In this document: positions 11,489-22,448 of the stretch, one piece after another
Numbering within the stretch: the stretch's first letter is position 1
Layout of the letters: each line of letters begins with the position of its first letter
Assembly (NCBI GenBank): GCA_032622095.1
Contig: CP136067.1
Span: forward strand, 177,168,556-177,232,555
Direction: 5' to 3'
DNA length: 64,000 bases
Source: Siphonodentalium dalli
Lineage: Eukaryota > Mollusca > Scaphopoda > Gadilida > Siphonodentaliidae
Notes under the pieces: model-generated
Seen by the model: only the letters and a program-made list of their open reading frames with translations
What the model was told of the DNA's origin: nothing
Database searches by the model: none
Program-made: the position numbers and the translations under genes

Positions 11489-11551
11489 TAAAATACACTT
11501 TTTCTAATTTTACTATTTTTCATGCTATGTGCTGTTGCCTGTACATCACTA

Positions 11552-11810
11552 ACCAATGAGTTAGTGCATAGCCTACGGAATAAACAATGAGTTAGTGCAT
11601 AGCCTACGAAATAACCAATGAGTTAGTGCATAGCCTACGAAATAACCATGAGTTAGTGCATAGCCTACGAAATAACCAATGAGTTAGTGCATAGCCTATG
11701 AAATAACAAATGAGTTAGTGCATAGCCTATGAAATAACCAATGAGTTACTGCATAGCCTACGAAATAACCAATGAGTTAGTGCGTAGCCTACAAAATAAC
11801 CACTCGTTAG
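11552..11810. repeat. 31-bp tandem repeat, about eight units
   Basis: Same unit as 6183-6373 in the other duplication half, with two or more additional units and one 30-bp unit near 11645. Confidence 0.85.
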
Positions 11811-12038
11811 ATTGGAATTTATTTGTGCAGAAATATCATTCATGTGGGACTTGGTTTAAAAAGTATTATATATACCTGCAGTAAATACAATATATACCTG
11901 CAGTAAATACAATAGTTGGAAGAAAATTTGGATGAGGCATCAAGCCATTGGCTTATTTGAAGCCCTTCCCCTAATGCAACTTCTATAAAAGACAATCTGA
12001 AAGATTTTCAGCAGCTTTTTAAAGAGATGCAGTTTTAT

Positions 12039-12708
12039 GGGCAGCCATTTGGTCGGAAAATACATCAAATAAAAATTAATAGTGGATTGTTTAACTAATT
12101 GCATGCATCAAGCATTCAGTATAGGTATATTCCATTTTAATAGCAATCTAAATAAATATATCATTTCCCAACCAATGTTGTTTATTTCCAAATCAATATA
12201 TAGTCTTTCTTATATTTGATATGAGACAATTTCATTCTAATATCGTTTTCTAATCAATATTGAAAGACACAGAATTAATTTTCTACTTCAATTCAATTGT
12301 ACTCATATTCCAACCAATATGTAAAAACAAATTCTAGTACAGCAATTATACATTCTAATATAGCTATCATACATTTAATATAGGTCAATTTCGTTTTAAT
12401 AGCATTTCTATCAATATATGACAATACAAAACTAATAGCCATCCATGCAAATATAACAGTCAAAGTCCAAACTAATATGAGTCTATTTAAAACCAATAGA
12501 CAAAATGAAACAATATATATTAGAATGAAATTGTCTCATTGAATATAAGAAAGTCTATTGGTTTGGAAATGAAGACCATTGGTTGGGAAACAATATATTG
12601 ATTTTGAAAAGATTGATATTAAAATGGAATATACCTATATTGGATGCAATTAGTTAAACAATCAACTATTAATTTTTATTTGACGTATTATCCGAACAAC
12701 GGCTGCCC
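12039..12708. mobile_element. ~670-bp inverted-repeat element downstream of TMEM229-like copy B
   Basis: The left arm begins GGGCAGCCATTTGGTCGGA and continues 'aaataaaaattaatagtgga'. The right arm ends with the inverse 'ggctgccc' at 12701-12708. Arms are about 120 bp and then degenerate. The right end lies about 20 bp from the stop codon of the TMEM229-like gene, so the gene's 3' UTR and its AATAAA (12675-12680, minus strand) lie inside the element. Confidence 0.7.
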
Positions 12709-12728
12709 ATACGGTTTGATCAATGGTA

Positions 12729-13232
12729 TCATTTAACTACCCCGTTTTCTTCTTTCACCCTCCCTATCTGGACGGGTGTGCGAAGGTTAATGAGATAGTC
12801 TGACATATACTCCTGATAAACAGCCATCATGGTCCACACTGGAGCATACTCCAGACATATGAGTCCCATGAAATCAAACCGATAGTGGCTGTAGTCCCAG
12901 GAACAGGCATCAAACTGGCGTAGAATCATTCCTGAAGAAAATTCCCACATATAAAGTATTGCTACATACACCACTAGTCTGCAGGCCATTGGCAGTTTTC
13001 TCCGGTGGTGCATATATCGAAATAGCTTCTCGAAGACGAAGAAGCTGTATGTCCCATAAATAAAGAAGGAGGGAATTGTTGTGTATCCCTTGAGCTGCCG
13101 ATTGCCTTCTGGGTGGAGAATCAAATCATATATAGCAGTGAATATCACCTCGTCCACAAATCCGTGACAGGCGTAAACTATATACCTGATCCAAGATGGA
13201 ATGGGTTCATACTTTGTGGAACCTGCCGTCAT
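12729..13232 (-). CDS. TMEM229-like membrane protein, copy B
   Basis: This is the paralogue of the gene at 7320-7823: 167 residues, identical in length, with seven substitutions (M2T, M58I, T83A, A87V, V92I, V93L, H140Q), all conservative or outside the family signatures. All signature blocks (ACHGFVDEVIFTA, WEF, SWDYS, DFMGLICLEYA) are intact, so both copies look functional. The start is the Met of MTAGS; the upstream region carries small indels relative to copy A, as expected if it is intronic. The same splice acceptor is present, with the exon starting at 13261. Codon-level constraint against freely drifting flanks supports a real gene. Confidence 0.87.
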   Translation of the reverse strand: MTAGSTKYEPIPSWIRYIVYACHGFVDEVIFTAIYDLILHPEGNRQLKGYTTIPSFFIYGTYSFFVFEKLFRYMHHRRKLPMACRLVVYVAILYMWEFSSGMILRQFDACSWDYSHYRFDFMGLICLEYAPVWTMMAVYQEYMSDYLINLRTPVQIGRVKEENGVVK

Positions 13233-13360
13233 CGTGTATGATTGAGAGTTGATGTAGATTCCTAAAATTTGAATAGTAAAATATTAAATCATTCAGTAAT
13301 CCAATAGATGAGAAACAGTATATATACCCCCTTCCCCATGTGGTGAAATGGTTGAAATTC

Positions 13361-13687
13361 TTAACCCTTTACCCAACAAACCGGTCAAAAACGGCCAAAT
13401 AAAGCTGTAACAGCCTAAATTATCTTGGGTCTGTCTCAATAAAACCATACAAATATGGATATCATTGGAACCGGCTCATTGACCACATTGTGATGGTTAC
13501 AGTTATGCCCTGTGCCAATGCATTCTCTTATATATGCGAGTCGACCAAAAAACATTCTTTAACAATTTTATAATTTTTAATGTGTTAAGCCAATGCATTC
13601 TCTTATATATGCGAGGCGACCTATGGTCGACTCGCATATATAAGATAATGCATTGGCACAGGGCCGTTCTGTTGGGTAAAGGGTTAA
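13361..13687. mobile_element. piggyBac-type MITE with TTAA TSD
   Basis: TTAA flanks element 13365-13683, which starts CCCTTTACCCAACA and ends TGTTGGGTAAAGGG. TTAA duplication with CCC...GGG ends is the piggyBac pattern. The interior carries one copy of the GCCAATGCATTCTCTTATAT hairpin module in each orientation (about 13515-13545 and 13590-13660). The empty TTAA is present in duplication unit A. Confidence 0.85.
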
Positions 13688-13784
13688 ATGGTAACTTTTT
13701 TCGGTGATTTGACTAGTACTACAGTTCTGATGAGCAAATAAGTTCAAATTAAACGGACACGGCTCACTTGAACCTCCAAATTTT

Positions 13785-14178
13785 TTTCTACACAATTTGG
13801 AGCGACGGATACGATAAGTCGATAAATAAATGAACTATTGATATACCGGCTTCATATGCTCTGAAAAACACTTGCCAAAGTCACGGCCATTTTTCAGCCG
13901 TTTTCAACTTTCCGGCAGGTGTCGGACAAATGCTCTTTATTGCTACCATATCAGTAATAGACTACCCCGGAACGCTCTTTTCTGTTCTATGTGCAAATGG
14001 CTGTTTTATGTTTGGGATACAAACCCCGTATTCACAGTGTATTTTTCATTTTTGGGTTACATAATGCTCGTAGAAAGGTAGCTCAGATATTTATCGACCT
14101 ATTTCGATACTGAGAAAAATTCAAAAACGAATAATATTATGTGTATTTTGGAGCGCAAACCACCATGTGGCTTTAAGT
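13785..14178. mobile_element. ~390-bp repeat with AATAAAGAGCGTT-type core, copy 1
   Basis: It matches 49696-50070 in reverse orientation and the window-end copy from 63692. Ends: 'aatttggagcgacggat' on one side and 'ccacatggcggtttgcgctcc' (here reversed) on the other. It is either a MITE or a SINE-like unit. No protein. Confidence 0.65.
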
Positions 14179-15180
14179 AAGTTATGACCAGTTTTAAACA
14201 GAAAACTATCATGTAGATGTATGGCAGATATACCTCCTGAAGCTCAGAACAGCAAATGATAAACTGTCTATAGAATGAGCAAGATGCAAAAAATCTCCGA
14301 ATGATAATGACAATATGATATGCACCATATGCTGAGAGTATTTAGGAGACAACTACCATTTAGTTATTATATGCAGTCATTTGGATGAAATCAGAAAACT
14401 ATATATCCCTAAATACTTTTGGAAGAACCCTAACAGACAGAAATGCCATGGTCTCCTATCTTTTCAAAATATAAGCCTCATAAAAAGTCAACTTTGAATG
14501 CATATTCCTAAGGCGTGTCCGCGTGCCTTTAAGAAGGTGTTCTAATCTATAATAAGCGGAATCATTTATTGTTAAGGGTGAACACATGCAATTATCCTAC
14601 TTGTTAAGTGTATCGCCTATTATTGTGTAATCTAATTTTATTACTGTTGTTTATTGAACATGCATATATGTATATGAAATGAACAATGATGAATATGATG
14701 TCCGAATTTGTGTACATTGTGTATATACGCTTTGCTTGTTTCACAGTTATGTGACTTTTGCAACCAATCAATCAGCCAACTCCATTCACCAACCTCAACA
14801 TAACCTTTTCTATAGTAAAGCATCCTTGATGAATTGTTATCCCATAGGGAATGTTAAAGTGATGTGAAACACTTCGGTAGGTTGATCAAATAGAAATTGA
14901 GAATAATCTTGCTCAAAGTAGTTATTTTTTACGAATATTAATCCATAATTGACAACACACACCACCATTTTCATATATTAATTAAAGGTGATGGCTTTTG
15001 ATGGTGAAATCAATTGTGTTAGTTTATCGCCAAAAGTTGCGTCCCGAATCGAGATGTAAATATTTACAATTGAGTGTAGTTCAGACATTGTTTTCTATGG
15101 CGTGATATGGTCGATTTCTTTGAATTTTTCGGTGACGTTAGTAGAATGCTACATTCCCCAGGTTTCCTATCGCATAAGTA
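14179..15180. other. Intergenic, nothing firmly recognised
   Basis: AT-rich. A stretch at about 14890-15110 has diverged, inverted kinship with 55020-55260 ('agtttatcgccaaaagttgc' and 'atcggcgataaactaacg'), indicating an old dispersed repeat. Overlapping 60-62 residue ORFs near 14641-14867 have no recognisable features. Confidence 0.4.
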
Positions 15181-15340
15181 TTAACCCTTTACCCAACAAA
15201 CCGGCCAAATAAAGCTGCAACAGCCTAAATTATCTTGGGTCTGTCTCAATAAAACCATACAAATATGGATAGCATTGGAACCGGCTCATTGACCACATTG
15301 TGATGGTTACAGTTATGCCCTGTGCCAATGCATTCTCTTA
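15181..15340. mobile_element. Right-truncated piggyBac-type MITE
   Basis: It starts TTAACCCTTTACCCAACA and follows the family sequence to 'tgcattctctta', then stops abruptly inside the hairpin module. The remainder is missing. Confidence 0.75.
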
Positions 15341-16029
15341 ACCAGATGTTGATATCCCACACAAAAGTTCAATGTGAGCTACTGGCCACTCAGTCCTCCA
15401 TACATTTGAGAAATAGTTCTTGCAAATGGCTACCCACAATTTTCCAACACACAACTTGCATTCTTTCGACATTCTTAAAGCAGTCTTGCTCTCAATTAGA
15501 CATTCGAGCTTATCAATGGGGACCGAACTCTGCTTTACAGTTTGTACATACGTGTGTAATTCTGACAATCAAAGGATCCATGTTTGTTAAACACGAATTA
15601 GATAATTGGCAATTGCACCAATTTTACGTCTCGGGCAAATTGGTGTAATTACTTGTGTCAAGCAACACGCAATAATTGATTTCACCCAGGATAAAAGCTA
15701 CCAATCAGGTCTGGAGTGTATGAATGTCATGTACATATCAGACCGGGGTCACGTGGTCCAAAATGGAACTTCTCTGTAGCATGAAATATTCGCTAATATA
15801 TACATGTGATTGCACTTATGTTGGTATATCCGTTTGAGGGACCTGGTGACACCGATGGGTGTCTCACCCAAATGCTGGTCAACATGTCCAAGAGTTGGGA
15901 ATTTCACATCTGATACAACATCAGCAACCACACTTTTGGTGTAAACAATATTTATTTTAAAAAATCAAACATATGACATAAACATAATATACATGTAGAA
16001 ATTGAGAAAGGCAGACACAAACGACCTAA
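15341..16029. other. Single-copy stretch with unrecognised ORFs
   Basis: Both strands are open around 15322-15648 (108 residues, +) and 15338-15568 (76 residues, -). The minus-strand reading is cysteine- and lysine-containing, but I recognise no family. It might be a degraded exon or transposase piece. No splice-site pair was found to support either reading. Confidence 0.2.
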
Positions 16030-16146
16030 AGTATACCCGCTGATGAGAGCATTTGCAAAAAGTGTGGAATGGAGGTAGAAACCGAAGAACACTTCATTAT
16101 GCGATGCCCCATTTATAAAAATCTAAGAAAACGTTTAATTGCAGGT
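16030..16146 (+). pseudogene. Relic of non-LTR retrotransposon reverse-transcriptase C-terminus
   Basis: The open frame after a TAA at 16027 reads SIPADESICKKCGMEVETEE, then HFIMRCPIYKNLRKRL. The C-x2-C...H-x4-C zinc knuckle, followed by CP-x-Y and basic residues, is the pattern found at the C-terminus of many LINE polyproteins. Only about 38 codons remain: the rest of the LINE is absent upstream, and a hairpin MITE (16151-16243) interrupts it downstream. It is a dead fragment. The family (CR1/RTE/Jockey-like) cannot be fixed from so little. Confidence 0.6.
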
Positions 16147-16150
16147 GTAA

Positions 16151-16243
16151 GCAGAATGAGGTCCCCAGATGGTGAATTTGGTGATGCTAGCCCGCTATGC
16201 GGGGTAGCATCACTAAATTCACCCTCTGGGGACCTCATTCTGC
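16151..16243. mobile_element. ~93-bp hairpin MITE (CAGAATGAGGTCCCC), copy 3
   Basis: Same arms as 8143-8233 and 8450-8542. It is inserted directly after the LINE zinc-knuckle fragment. Confidence 0.75.
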
Positions 16244-16943
16244 AAATGACAGACATGCTATTTCAAGGCTTGGGCCTGTGTTTGTGATGTGAAATCGCCG
16301 AGTCAATTGAAGGTATACTGTCTATATGTTGGGAGATATTCTTGCAATATAACATCAGACAGTGTGAATTGTGGACCGGCATGTGACAGGATTTGGGCCA
16401 ATAAAAAAAAGAACAGGTAAAATAGGAGTGAGGGTAACAAAGAGCGTCCGTCTCACCTTTGTGCGAAACAATGAAAGCCGCTTGTAGTTATAAGACTGGC
16501 CGAGTGAATAAATAATATAGCCTATAGTTTTATACATATATACAGACATACCATTCCCCCTTCCAATTTAAACAAGTGCACGGCGCATTCCCCGCGGATG
16601 ATTATTAATTATCTATAAGGAGTCTGACTCATAACTTCAATAGGATTGAATGCTGTTGCACGAGTATTCTAAAGATAATTCAAACCTGAGCTATGGTAAC
16701 GGAGATAAATAAAAACAATTGTTACTCATCCATTTTTCACTATATGTACACGTAAGGGTCGTAACTCTACAAGAAATGGACGAAACCCGACCCGTGCATG
16801 TGGATATCCTTTCCCCAAAGTTGGTTCATGAGCGTACCAAAGATGATTCAAATCCGGTTTATGATGGCAGAGACCGAATTATTTTTTTACGGACGGACGG
16901 GCTTAACCTATTTTTTAACCCCCGCGCCAAACCTCTTTTGGGC
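16244..16943. other. Intergenic, mostly unrecognised
   Basis: A block near 16440-16490 carries a reversed-context copy of the AAAGAGCGTCCGTCTCACC core motif seen in several repeat families. No gene is recognised. Confidence 0.4.
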
Positions 16944-17463
16944 AGATCATGTCACGAATCTCTACTCTGGCTAACGCCCGTAGAGATCATACTTCACCAG
17001 TACAAAACCTGGGAACTTTCTGAAGTTTAGACAGGGAACCTTATAAAGTCGAAAAAAATAACGCTGGGAATATATTTCTTAGTTGTTAATATATGTTCCT
17101 CAATAATGTACTTGAGTGTAGATGAATGTCCCATCTCAAAATTGCATGTTCTTCTCTGACTTTTGTGAGCCGATATCGCAATAAACAACGAATTAATTAC
17201 CCAGGATAAATTCCATAATTGTAAGCGACGCAAAGCAAAATCGCTCACAAATTCACTTAAGTCGTGAAATTTCGAGTTGGGACCTTAGCCTACAGTGAAG
17301 TACATTATTAAGAACAGATAATAACTAAAAAATATATTCCCCGCGTTATTTTTTCGACTTTTTAAGGTTCCCTGACCAAAACTTCAAACAGTTCCAAGGT
17401 TTTGTACTGGTGGTATATGATCTCTACGGGCGTTAGCCAGAGTAGAGATTCATGGCATGATCT
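16944..17463. mobile_element. ~520-bp MITE, AGATCATGCC family, copy 1
   Basis: The ends are AGATCATGTCACGAATCTC and the complement CATGGCATGATCT. The arms are about 200 bp, including 'ctggctaacgcccgtagaga' and 'accagtacaaaacct'. Full sister copies lie at 28917-29432 and 47572-48125, and fragments lie elsewhere. No transposase is encoded. Confidence 0.8.
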
Positions 17464-18139
17464 ATACTTTAGCGGGGGATAATTACGTACATGTATACAC
17501 ACCTGTTGGAGCTTCAAATGAGCCATGTCCGTTTATAACATATAAGTATAGCCAATTACTGTGCCATGCAGGGTATGTCAAATCGCAATGTGTATCATTA
17601 GATAATTTAGCTCATGGTGTGGGTACAAAGTACAAACGTTCAAAGTACAAACATCTCTATACTCATGAACCTTACGGTATTCGCGGAATGCCTCTCTATA
17701 CGATGTAGAGTCAAGAAGTAATTAATAAACATTGAAATGTTACCTACAGCCTAAACTAACAAACACGTTCAGGGTCGGATATATATACCGGGTGGCGACC
17801 TTGTTGCACCTGCGGAGACCTATATATAAGTGTATCATTGTTAGAAAATTCGATTTGTTTTCTACTATTTTTGTATTTCCTGGTAACCCTTTATTTCTAA
17901 TCGAATCGACCCTGTATTGCCCAGTGGGTGTGTAGGTATATACATAAAGAAGTGGCTGAAGTGCGTTCTTATCATGATACCGACCTTGTGCAGTCGTTAA
18001 GGTGGTGATGTGGTGATCAGTGTTCACCAGTACGCATAGAAATCACTTTCTTGGGCAGCGCGCAGCTGGAAATTAAAATAGACTAAATTCCATTGAATTG
18101 ATAGTAAGCGTGTTGAGAGTTTTTCATTTACTTATTTAG
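17464..18139. other. Intergenic, nothing recognised
   Basis: Short ORFs overlap on both strands, with no family match and no splice-bounded exon. Confidence 0.4.
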
Positions 18140-18510
18140 GGGGAAGTCAGTGGCCGAGTGGATACCGTACTGGTTTCTCGTGCTAAAGGTCCGGGGATCG
18201 ATTCTCGGTAGGGTATTCTGACAAAAATCCAAACTTGGTCAGATTACCACGTTGTATGACTGAAAAATCTCATTCGTGATCATACAATATATATCCGAAT
18301 ACAAAACTGACTTCCCTTCACGGCGACATCATGTCCAGGTATGTTGTCGTGAGTGCTGTCGGATCGGGAGCCGACATAAATGGCTGACCCGTGTACATGT
18401 GCACGTTAAAGAACCCGGCTGTAGGTTAGAGTAGCCCACCAAAGCACCGACCACAGTTGAGACCCGGACCCCGTCTGTAATGCCCGAAAAGGGAGTTGAC
18501 AGGTAATTAT
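18140..18510 (+). mobile_element. tRNA-derived SINE
   Basis: The head (about 18147-18225) resembles a tRNA: an A-box-like TGGCCGAGTGG near 18153 and a B-box-like GGGGATCGATTCTC about 50 bp later. A non-tRNA body follows with a conserved-looking core around 'gtgcacgttaaagaacccgg' (near 18400) and a short 'tatatatagataga' tail. Spacing of the A and B boxes fits an internal RNA polymerase III promoter. This is a SINE and not a functional tRNA gene, because the acceptor stem does not close cleanly. Confidence 0.7.
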
Positions 18511-18646
18511 ATATATAGATAGATTTACCCAACTCTCTACGATCAGTGGCATATGGAGTGACATTTCACTACAGACTTGCCTGTCATTTTCGCGCATGTA
18601 TATATGCATGTATACTGAGAAATATAAAATAGCTATTGGTCCACTA

Positions 18647-19343
18647 TATCATGCCATGGGTCTCCAATCAAGCTACGCCATATAGATCATATTCCGCTGG
18701 TACAAAGCCTGGGAACCTTTTGATGTTCTTACTTGTAGCTTTACAACATTGGACAAACACTTTGGCATGGAAAAAATTTCTTTGTTAATATTTGTTCCCC
18801 AATAATCTACTCCAGTGTGTGGTCCCATGCAGCTTGAGATTATACATATACCTTTTTGTGATTCATGTGAGCACAATAAGCATTTAATTACCCGGAAGAA
18901 ATGCCATGATCGCATTTAACCCTTTACCCAACAGAAGGGCCCTGTGCCAATGCATTCTCTTATATATGCGAGTCGACCATAGGTCGCCTCGCATATATAA
19001 GAGAATGCATTGGCTTAACACATTAAAAACTATAAAATTGTTAAAGAATGTAAAAAAAATGGTAAAAAGTGTTAAAAAAAGATTTTTTTTAGGCCAATGC
19101 ATTCTCTTATATATGCGAGGCGACCTATGGTCGACTCGCATATATAAGAGAATGCATTGGCACAGGGCAATGTGGTCAAGGAACTATCACAATGTGGTCA
19201 AGGAGCCGGTTCCAATGATATCCATATTTGTGTGGTTCTATTGAGACAGTCCGAAGATATTTTAGGCTGTTGACGCTTTATTTGGCCGGTTTGTTGGGTA
19301 AAGGGTTAAGCGACGTAAAGCAATGTCACTGTAGAAAACTAAC
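18647..19343. mobile_element. AGATCATGCC-family MITE copy split by a piggyBac-type MITE
   Basis: The left half (18647-18915: 'atcatgccatgggtctcc', 'ggtacaaagcctgggaacc') is followed by the insertion at 18920-19305. A short remainder ('gcgacgtaaagcaatg') follows at 19310-19343. The right half is lost. Confidence 0.6.
18916..19309. mobile_element. piggyBac-type MITE with TTAA TSD and two hairpin modules
   Basis: Element 18920-19305 starts CCCTTTACCCAACA and ends TGTTGGGTAAAGGG, with TTAA on both sides. Two complete GCCAATGCATTCTCTTATAT hairpins lie inside (about 18946-19016 and 19092-19163) in opposite orientation, separated by an AT-rich 75-bp spacer. Confidence 0.85.
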
Positions 19344-19345
19344 TT

Positions 19346-19604
19346 AAAGGCCCACTTAATTTTCGAGTCACCGATTATTTTTTTATAGTGACTTTGTATA
19401 CGGTTTTAATAACATCTATGCCATAAAATATGATTAAAATACTATAATTCATCACCATTTGAAACGTCTGTGTCTCAGGAGATGCCCTTAGATATATAGA
19501 AAACAGCTACAACCATAGAAAGATTCCCCCCGTTAAGGCTCCCAGAATGCGACAGAATTCAAACTAAAAATGTATTTTCAATGGAAGGGGAATATCCCTA
19601 TCTC
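19346..19604. mobile_element. Left half of AAAGGCCCAC fold-back element, target of the palindromic element
   Basis: It begins AAAGGCCCACTTAATTTTCG and matches 44549-44800. It is cut at 19599-19604 by the insertion of the 8.26 kb palindromic element. Its right half resumes at 27860. Confidence 0.8.
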
Positions 19605-19679
19605 AGAAGAATAGCCGGCTCGTTGGCTCCACTTCTAAAAATAGAATCTTTGGGTCTAAAATTGGTTGTACTAAAATAT

Positions 19680-20085
19680 TCCCAAAAACCCAAAACTTCC
19701 AAAATATCAAAACTTCCAAAAAAAAATTTCAAAACTTCCAAAAATTATTTTTCCAAAAAATTTCAAAACCCAAAACTTCCAAAATTTCAAAAACTTCCAA
19801 AATTTCAAAAACTTTCAAATATTTCAAAAATTTCAAAAACTTCCAAAATTTCCAAAATTTCCAAAACTTACAAAATTTCCAAAACTCCAAAAATTTCAAA
19901 AATTTCAAAAACTTCAAAAATTTCAAAAACTCCAAAAATTATTTTTCCAAAAAATTTCAAAACCCAAAACTTCCAAAATTTCAAAAACTTCCAAAATTTC
20001 AAAAACTTTCAAATATTTCCAAAATTTCCAAAATTTCCAAAATTTCCAAAACTTCAAAAATTTCCAAAACTTCAAAATTTTTAAT
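19680..20085. repeat. Minisatellite A, left arm
   Basis: Degenerate units of CTTCCAAAATTTCAAAAA run for about 405 bp. The mirror array in the right arm (27513-27780) is only about 270 bp. Long lysine/serine-rich or phenylalanine-rich ORFs across it are repeat artefacts. Confidence 0.85.
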
Positions 20086-20089
20086 ATAA

Positions 20090-20716
20090 TGAAGATGACG
20101 AGCAACCAATTTTCGACTGGCCTGAGGCATTACGTTATGGAATGAATAACGACAGCGGATCAGAATGTATACATATAGTACGTCACTTGGACATTTTATC
20201 AGTTTATCACGTGATCACTAAATGTGGCAATCGGGTATCCACCGATGCCTGCAATGTATTATTTATAATAATTGGACTCATTGATCTCACGTAAATAATA
20301 CTCTTAGTTGTTCCAATAAAATAGTTATCAAATTCGATCACCAATAGATTTGACTGTGGAATGTAATGACCTTTAACTTATTTATCGATCTAAAGGGACA
20401 CTCATTATGAATGAATGTTAACAATACAAGCGCACGAATGAAGAGCGTTGAACATATACGAAATTACTACACGAATGAATTGAACCTTGAAATTTATATT
20501 TCACATCTTACCAACAACAGCTACAGACATAACCATAGTATTATACTGTCTTGCATGTACACACGCTATGACATCATTAAAGGCGGACAATCCACTCACG
20601 GTGTGACAACAGATACGGACATAGGCATAGTGTTATACAGTCTTCTATGTACCCACGCTATGACACCATTAACGTACATTGGATGTTAGGTCTATGACTC
20701 TTGAGTATGCACCAAT
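20090..20716. other. Left-arm subterminal block with ~78-bp direct repeats
   Basis: The phrase 'agtgttatacagtcttctat' followed by 'gtaccacgctatgac' recurs here (about 20535-20675) and again at 21980-22120. These give the related 92- and 62-residue ORFs that are mirrored in the right arm. They look like subterminal repeats, possibly protein-binding sites, and not genes. Confidence 0.45.
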
Positions 20717-21097
20717 CAATGAGCAAATGAGCAAAAAAAATGAGCAAATGAGCAAATGAGCAAGAAAATGAGCAAATGAGCAAGAAAATGAGCAAATGAG
20801 CAAGAAAATGAGCAAATGAGCAAAAAAATGAGCAAATGAGCAAAAAAATGAGCAAATGAGCAATAAAAATGAGCAAATGAGCAAACAAATGAGCAAATGA
20901 GCAAAAAAATGAGCAAATGAGCAATAAAAATGAGCAAATGAGCAATAAAAATGAGCAAATGAGCAAAAAATGAGCAAATGAGCAAAAAAATGAGCAAATG
21001 AGCAAAAAAATGAGCAAATGAGCAATAAAAATGAGCAAATGAGCAATAAAAATGAGCAAATGAGCAATACAAATGAGCAAATGAGCAAGAGGTGAGC
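20717..21097. repeat. Minisatellite B, left arm
   Basis: About 20 units of AAAATGAGCAAATGAGCAA. All three frames stay open on the minus strand because the unit has no stops, giving spurious leucine/isoleucine/phenylalanine-rich ORFs. The right-arm partner at 26590-26877 is about 90 bp shorter. Confidence 0.9.
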
Positions 21098-21469
21098 AAG
21101 TGATCATGTCGATAATAAAAAGCAGCATTTTTATAGATCGAAAAGAAATTTTGTCAGAATATTGTCATCAACTCAATCAAGATCTCAACGAAACGCATTA
21201 TTGACATCGATAACTATCATGGTGCATTGACATTCATGGCCAGACAAATTTAATTCGTGTGTGTCTACAATACAACCTACCTATCCAAATGTCAATGCAA
21301 TTATGAGTGATTTCAATATGAGCACTCTATTATATAGATATGTGTAACCTGGTGACATGATGAAATCGATTGTGATACAAAGCTAAAGTACCGCCCCATA
21401 GGGCAGATACATAGCTAAAGTACCGCTCATAGAGCAGAAGCTAAAATACCGCTCTAACGTTGTCTGAAT

Positions 21470-21665
21470 CTACAGCCCCTCATTATTATATCCGTGTTTG
21501 GTCAGTTTGACCATTTTCTTCATGATCATGTTATGTATGGGTGATGTTTTCATTCGATGCTGGTATTCTATTAATCGTTCGTAACTTTTGAGAAAGAGGA
21601 ACAACAACAATAACAACAACAACAACAACAACAACAACCGCCGCCGTAGCGTGACGAGCAAACTG
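21470..21665 (-). pseudogene. Truncated copy of zinc-finger gene 3' end with (CAA)n/GCC tract, left arm
   Basis: Minus-strand reading LFLKSYERLIEYQHRMKTSP and following residues match the C-terminal part of the 22449-23024 gene, preceded by a (CAA/TTG)n tract and a GCC run. The same module recurs at the palindrome centre (23722-23830). The mirror copy in the right arm is at 26040-26222. It is a duplicated 3' fragment, not a complete gene. Confidence 0.6.
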
Positions 21666-21669
21666 TGAT

Positions 21670-22440
21670 GTTTACACACTTAAGCTCTGGATAAACAATA
21701 CATATCGCATCTGCAGCAGTCTACTTCATTGTGAATTAAGTCACTCTGGGTTAGTTGACTACATGCATGCACACACAACACAGCCGAGGGTTATTGTAAT
21801 TTAATGAAAATGTCACACCGAGGTACGCCAGCTTGATTGCTTTCAAAAAATAGTGCAACTTACCTGTTGGTAATTACTCATACGAATGAAGAGTGTTTAA
21901 CTGATACGAAAATACTACACGAATGAACTGAGTCTTGACATTTATATTTCACATCTTTCTTAAATGTTCCAACACATACAGACATAGACATAGTGTTATA
22001 CAGTCTTATATGTACACACGCTACGACACCATTAAAGGTGGACAATACACTCACGATGTGACAACATATACAGACATAGACATAGTGTTATACAGTCTTC
22101 TATGTACCAACGCTATGACATAATTAAGGGGGGGGGGTAATACACGCACGGTGTGGAATGTTAAAGTGACACGAGGTAAGGGACGTTATGTAATATTGGT
22201 GTGTGAATATTAAAGGAGCACAATGCGCTCTAAAGGGACACACGGCACTCATTTTGAATGATTGTTAAAGAAACACAATACACACGCAGTGGGTGAAAGT
22301 TAAAAAGACACAGAACAATATTTAAACTTCAAATTTTAGGGCTCGTAATATACCATTTATGTATCGTTTCTCGCTCTACAATCTCCCCTCCCCACTTATA
22401 GATATATAACGAAGACGAGAATAACATGTTGATGAAGTTT
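21670..22440. other. Left-arm spacer
   Basis: It contains another copy of the ~78-bp subterminal repeats (21970-22125), a G run near 22128 and several phrases of the type 'gggacacacggcactcatt'. No gene is called. Confidence 0.4.
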
Positions 22441-22448
22441 ATTGAAAT

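Larger units (their letters stand above)
10510..13714. repeat. Segmental duplication, unit B (contains TMEM229-like copy B)
   Basis: Tandem partner of 1732-7974. It lacks the E-array and Mutator-like MITE of unit A and so gives their empty sites (single TACA at 11131-11134). It has a piggyBac-type MITE at 13365-13683 whose empty site (single TTAA near 7944-7947) is in unit A. Confidence 0.85.

Noticed and set aside
11552-11810. Regular ~31-bp repeats reminiscent of a CRISPR array
   Set aside because: Units are contiguous without unique spacers, and the context is eukaryotic intergenic DNA.
18147-18225. Possible tRNA gene
   Set aside because: A/B boxes are present, but the acceptor stem does not close and a SINE body follows.
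18884-19244. ORFs reading QCILLYMR...KRMHW in hairpin MITEs (also 34241, 51587, 51696, 51973)
   Set aside because: Translation of the GCCAATGCATTCTCTTATAT hairpin; appears on both strands by symmetry.
19581-20105. 167-residue lysine/serine-rich ORF and mirrored phenylalanine/glutamate-rich ORFs (also 27465-27841)
   Set aside because: Produced by minisatellite A; length differs freely between arms.
20658-21128. Long leucine/isoleucine/phenylalanine-rich ORFs in several frames (also 26564-26937)
   Set aside because: They cross the AAAATGAGCAAATGAGCAA minisatellite, whose unit has no stop in those frames; several frames of one strand are open at once, which signals a repeat, not a membrane protein.
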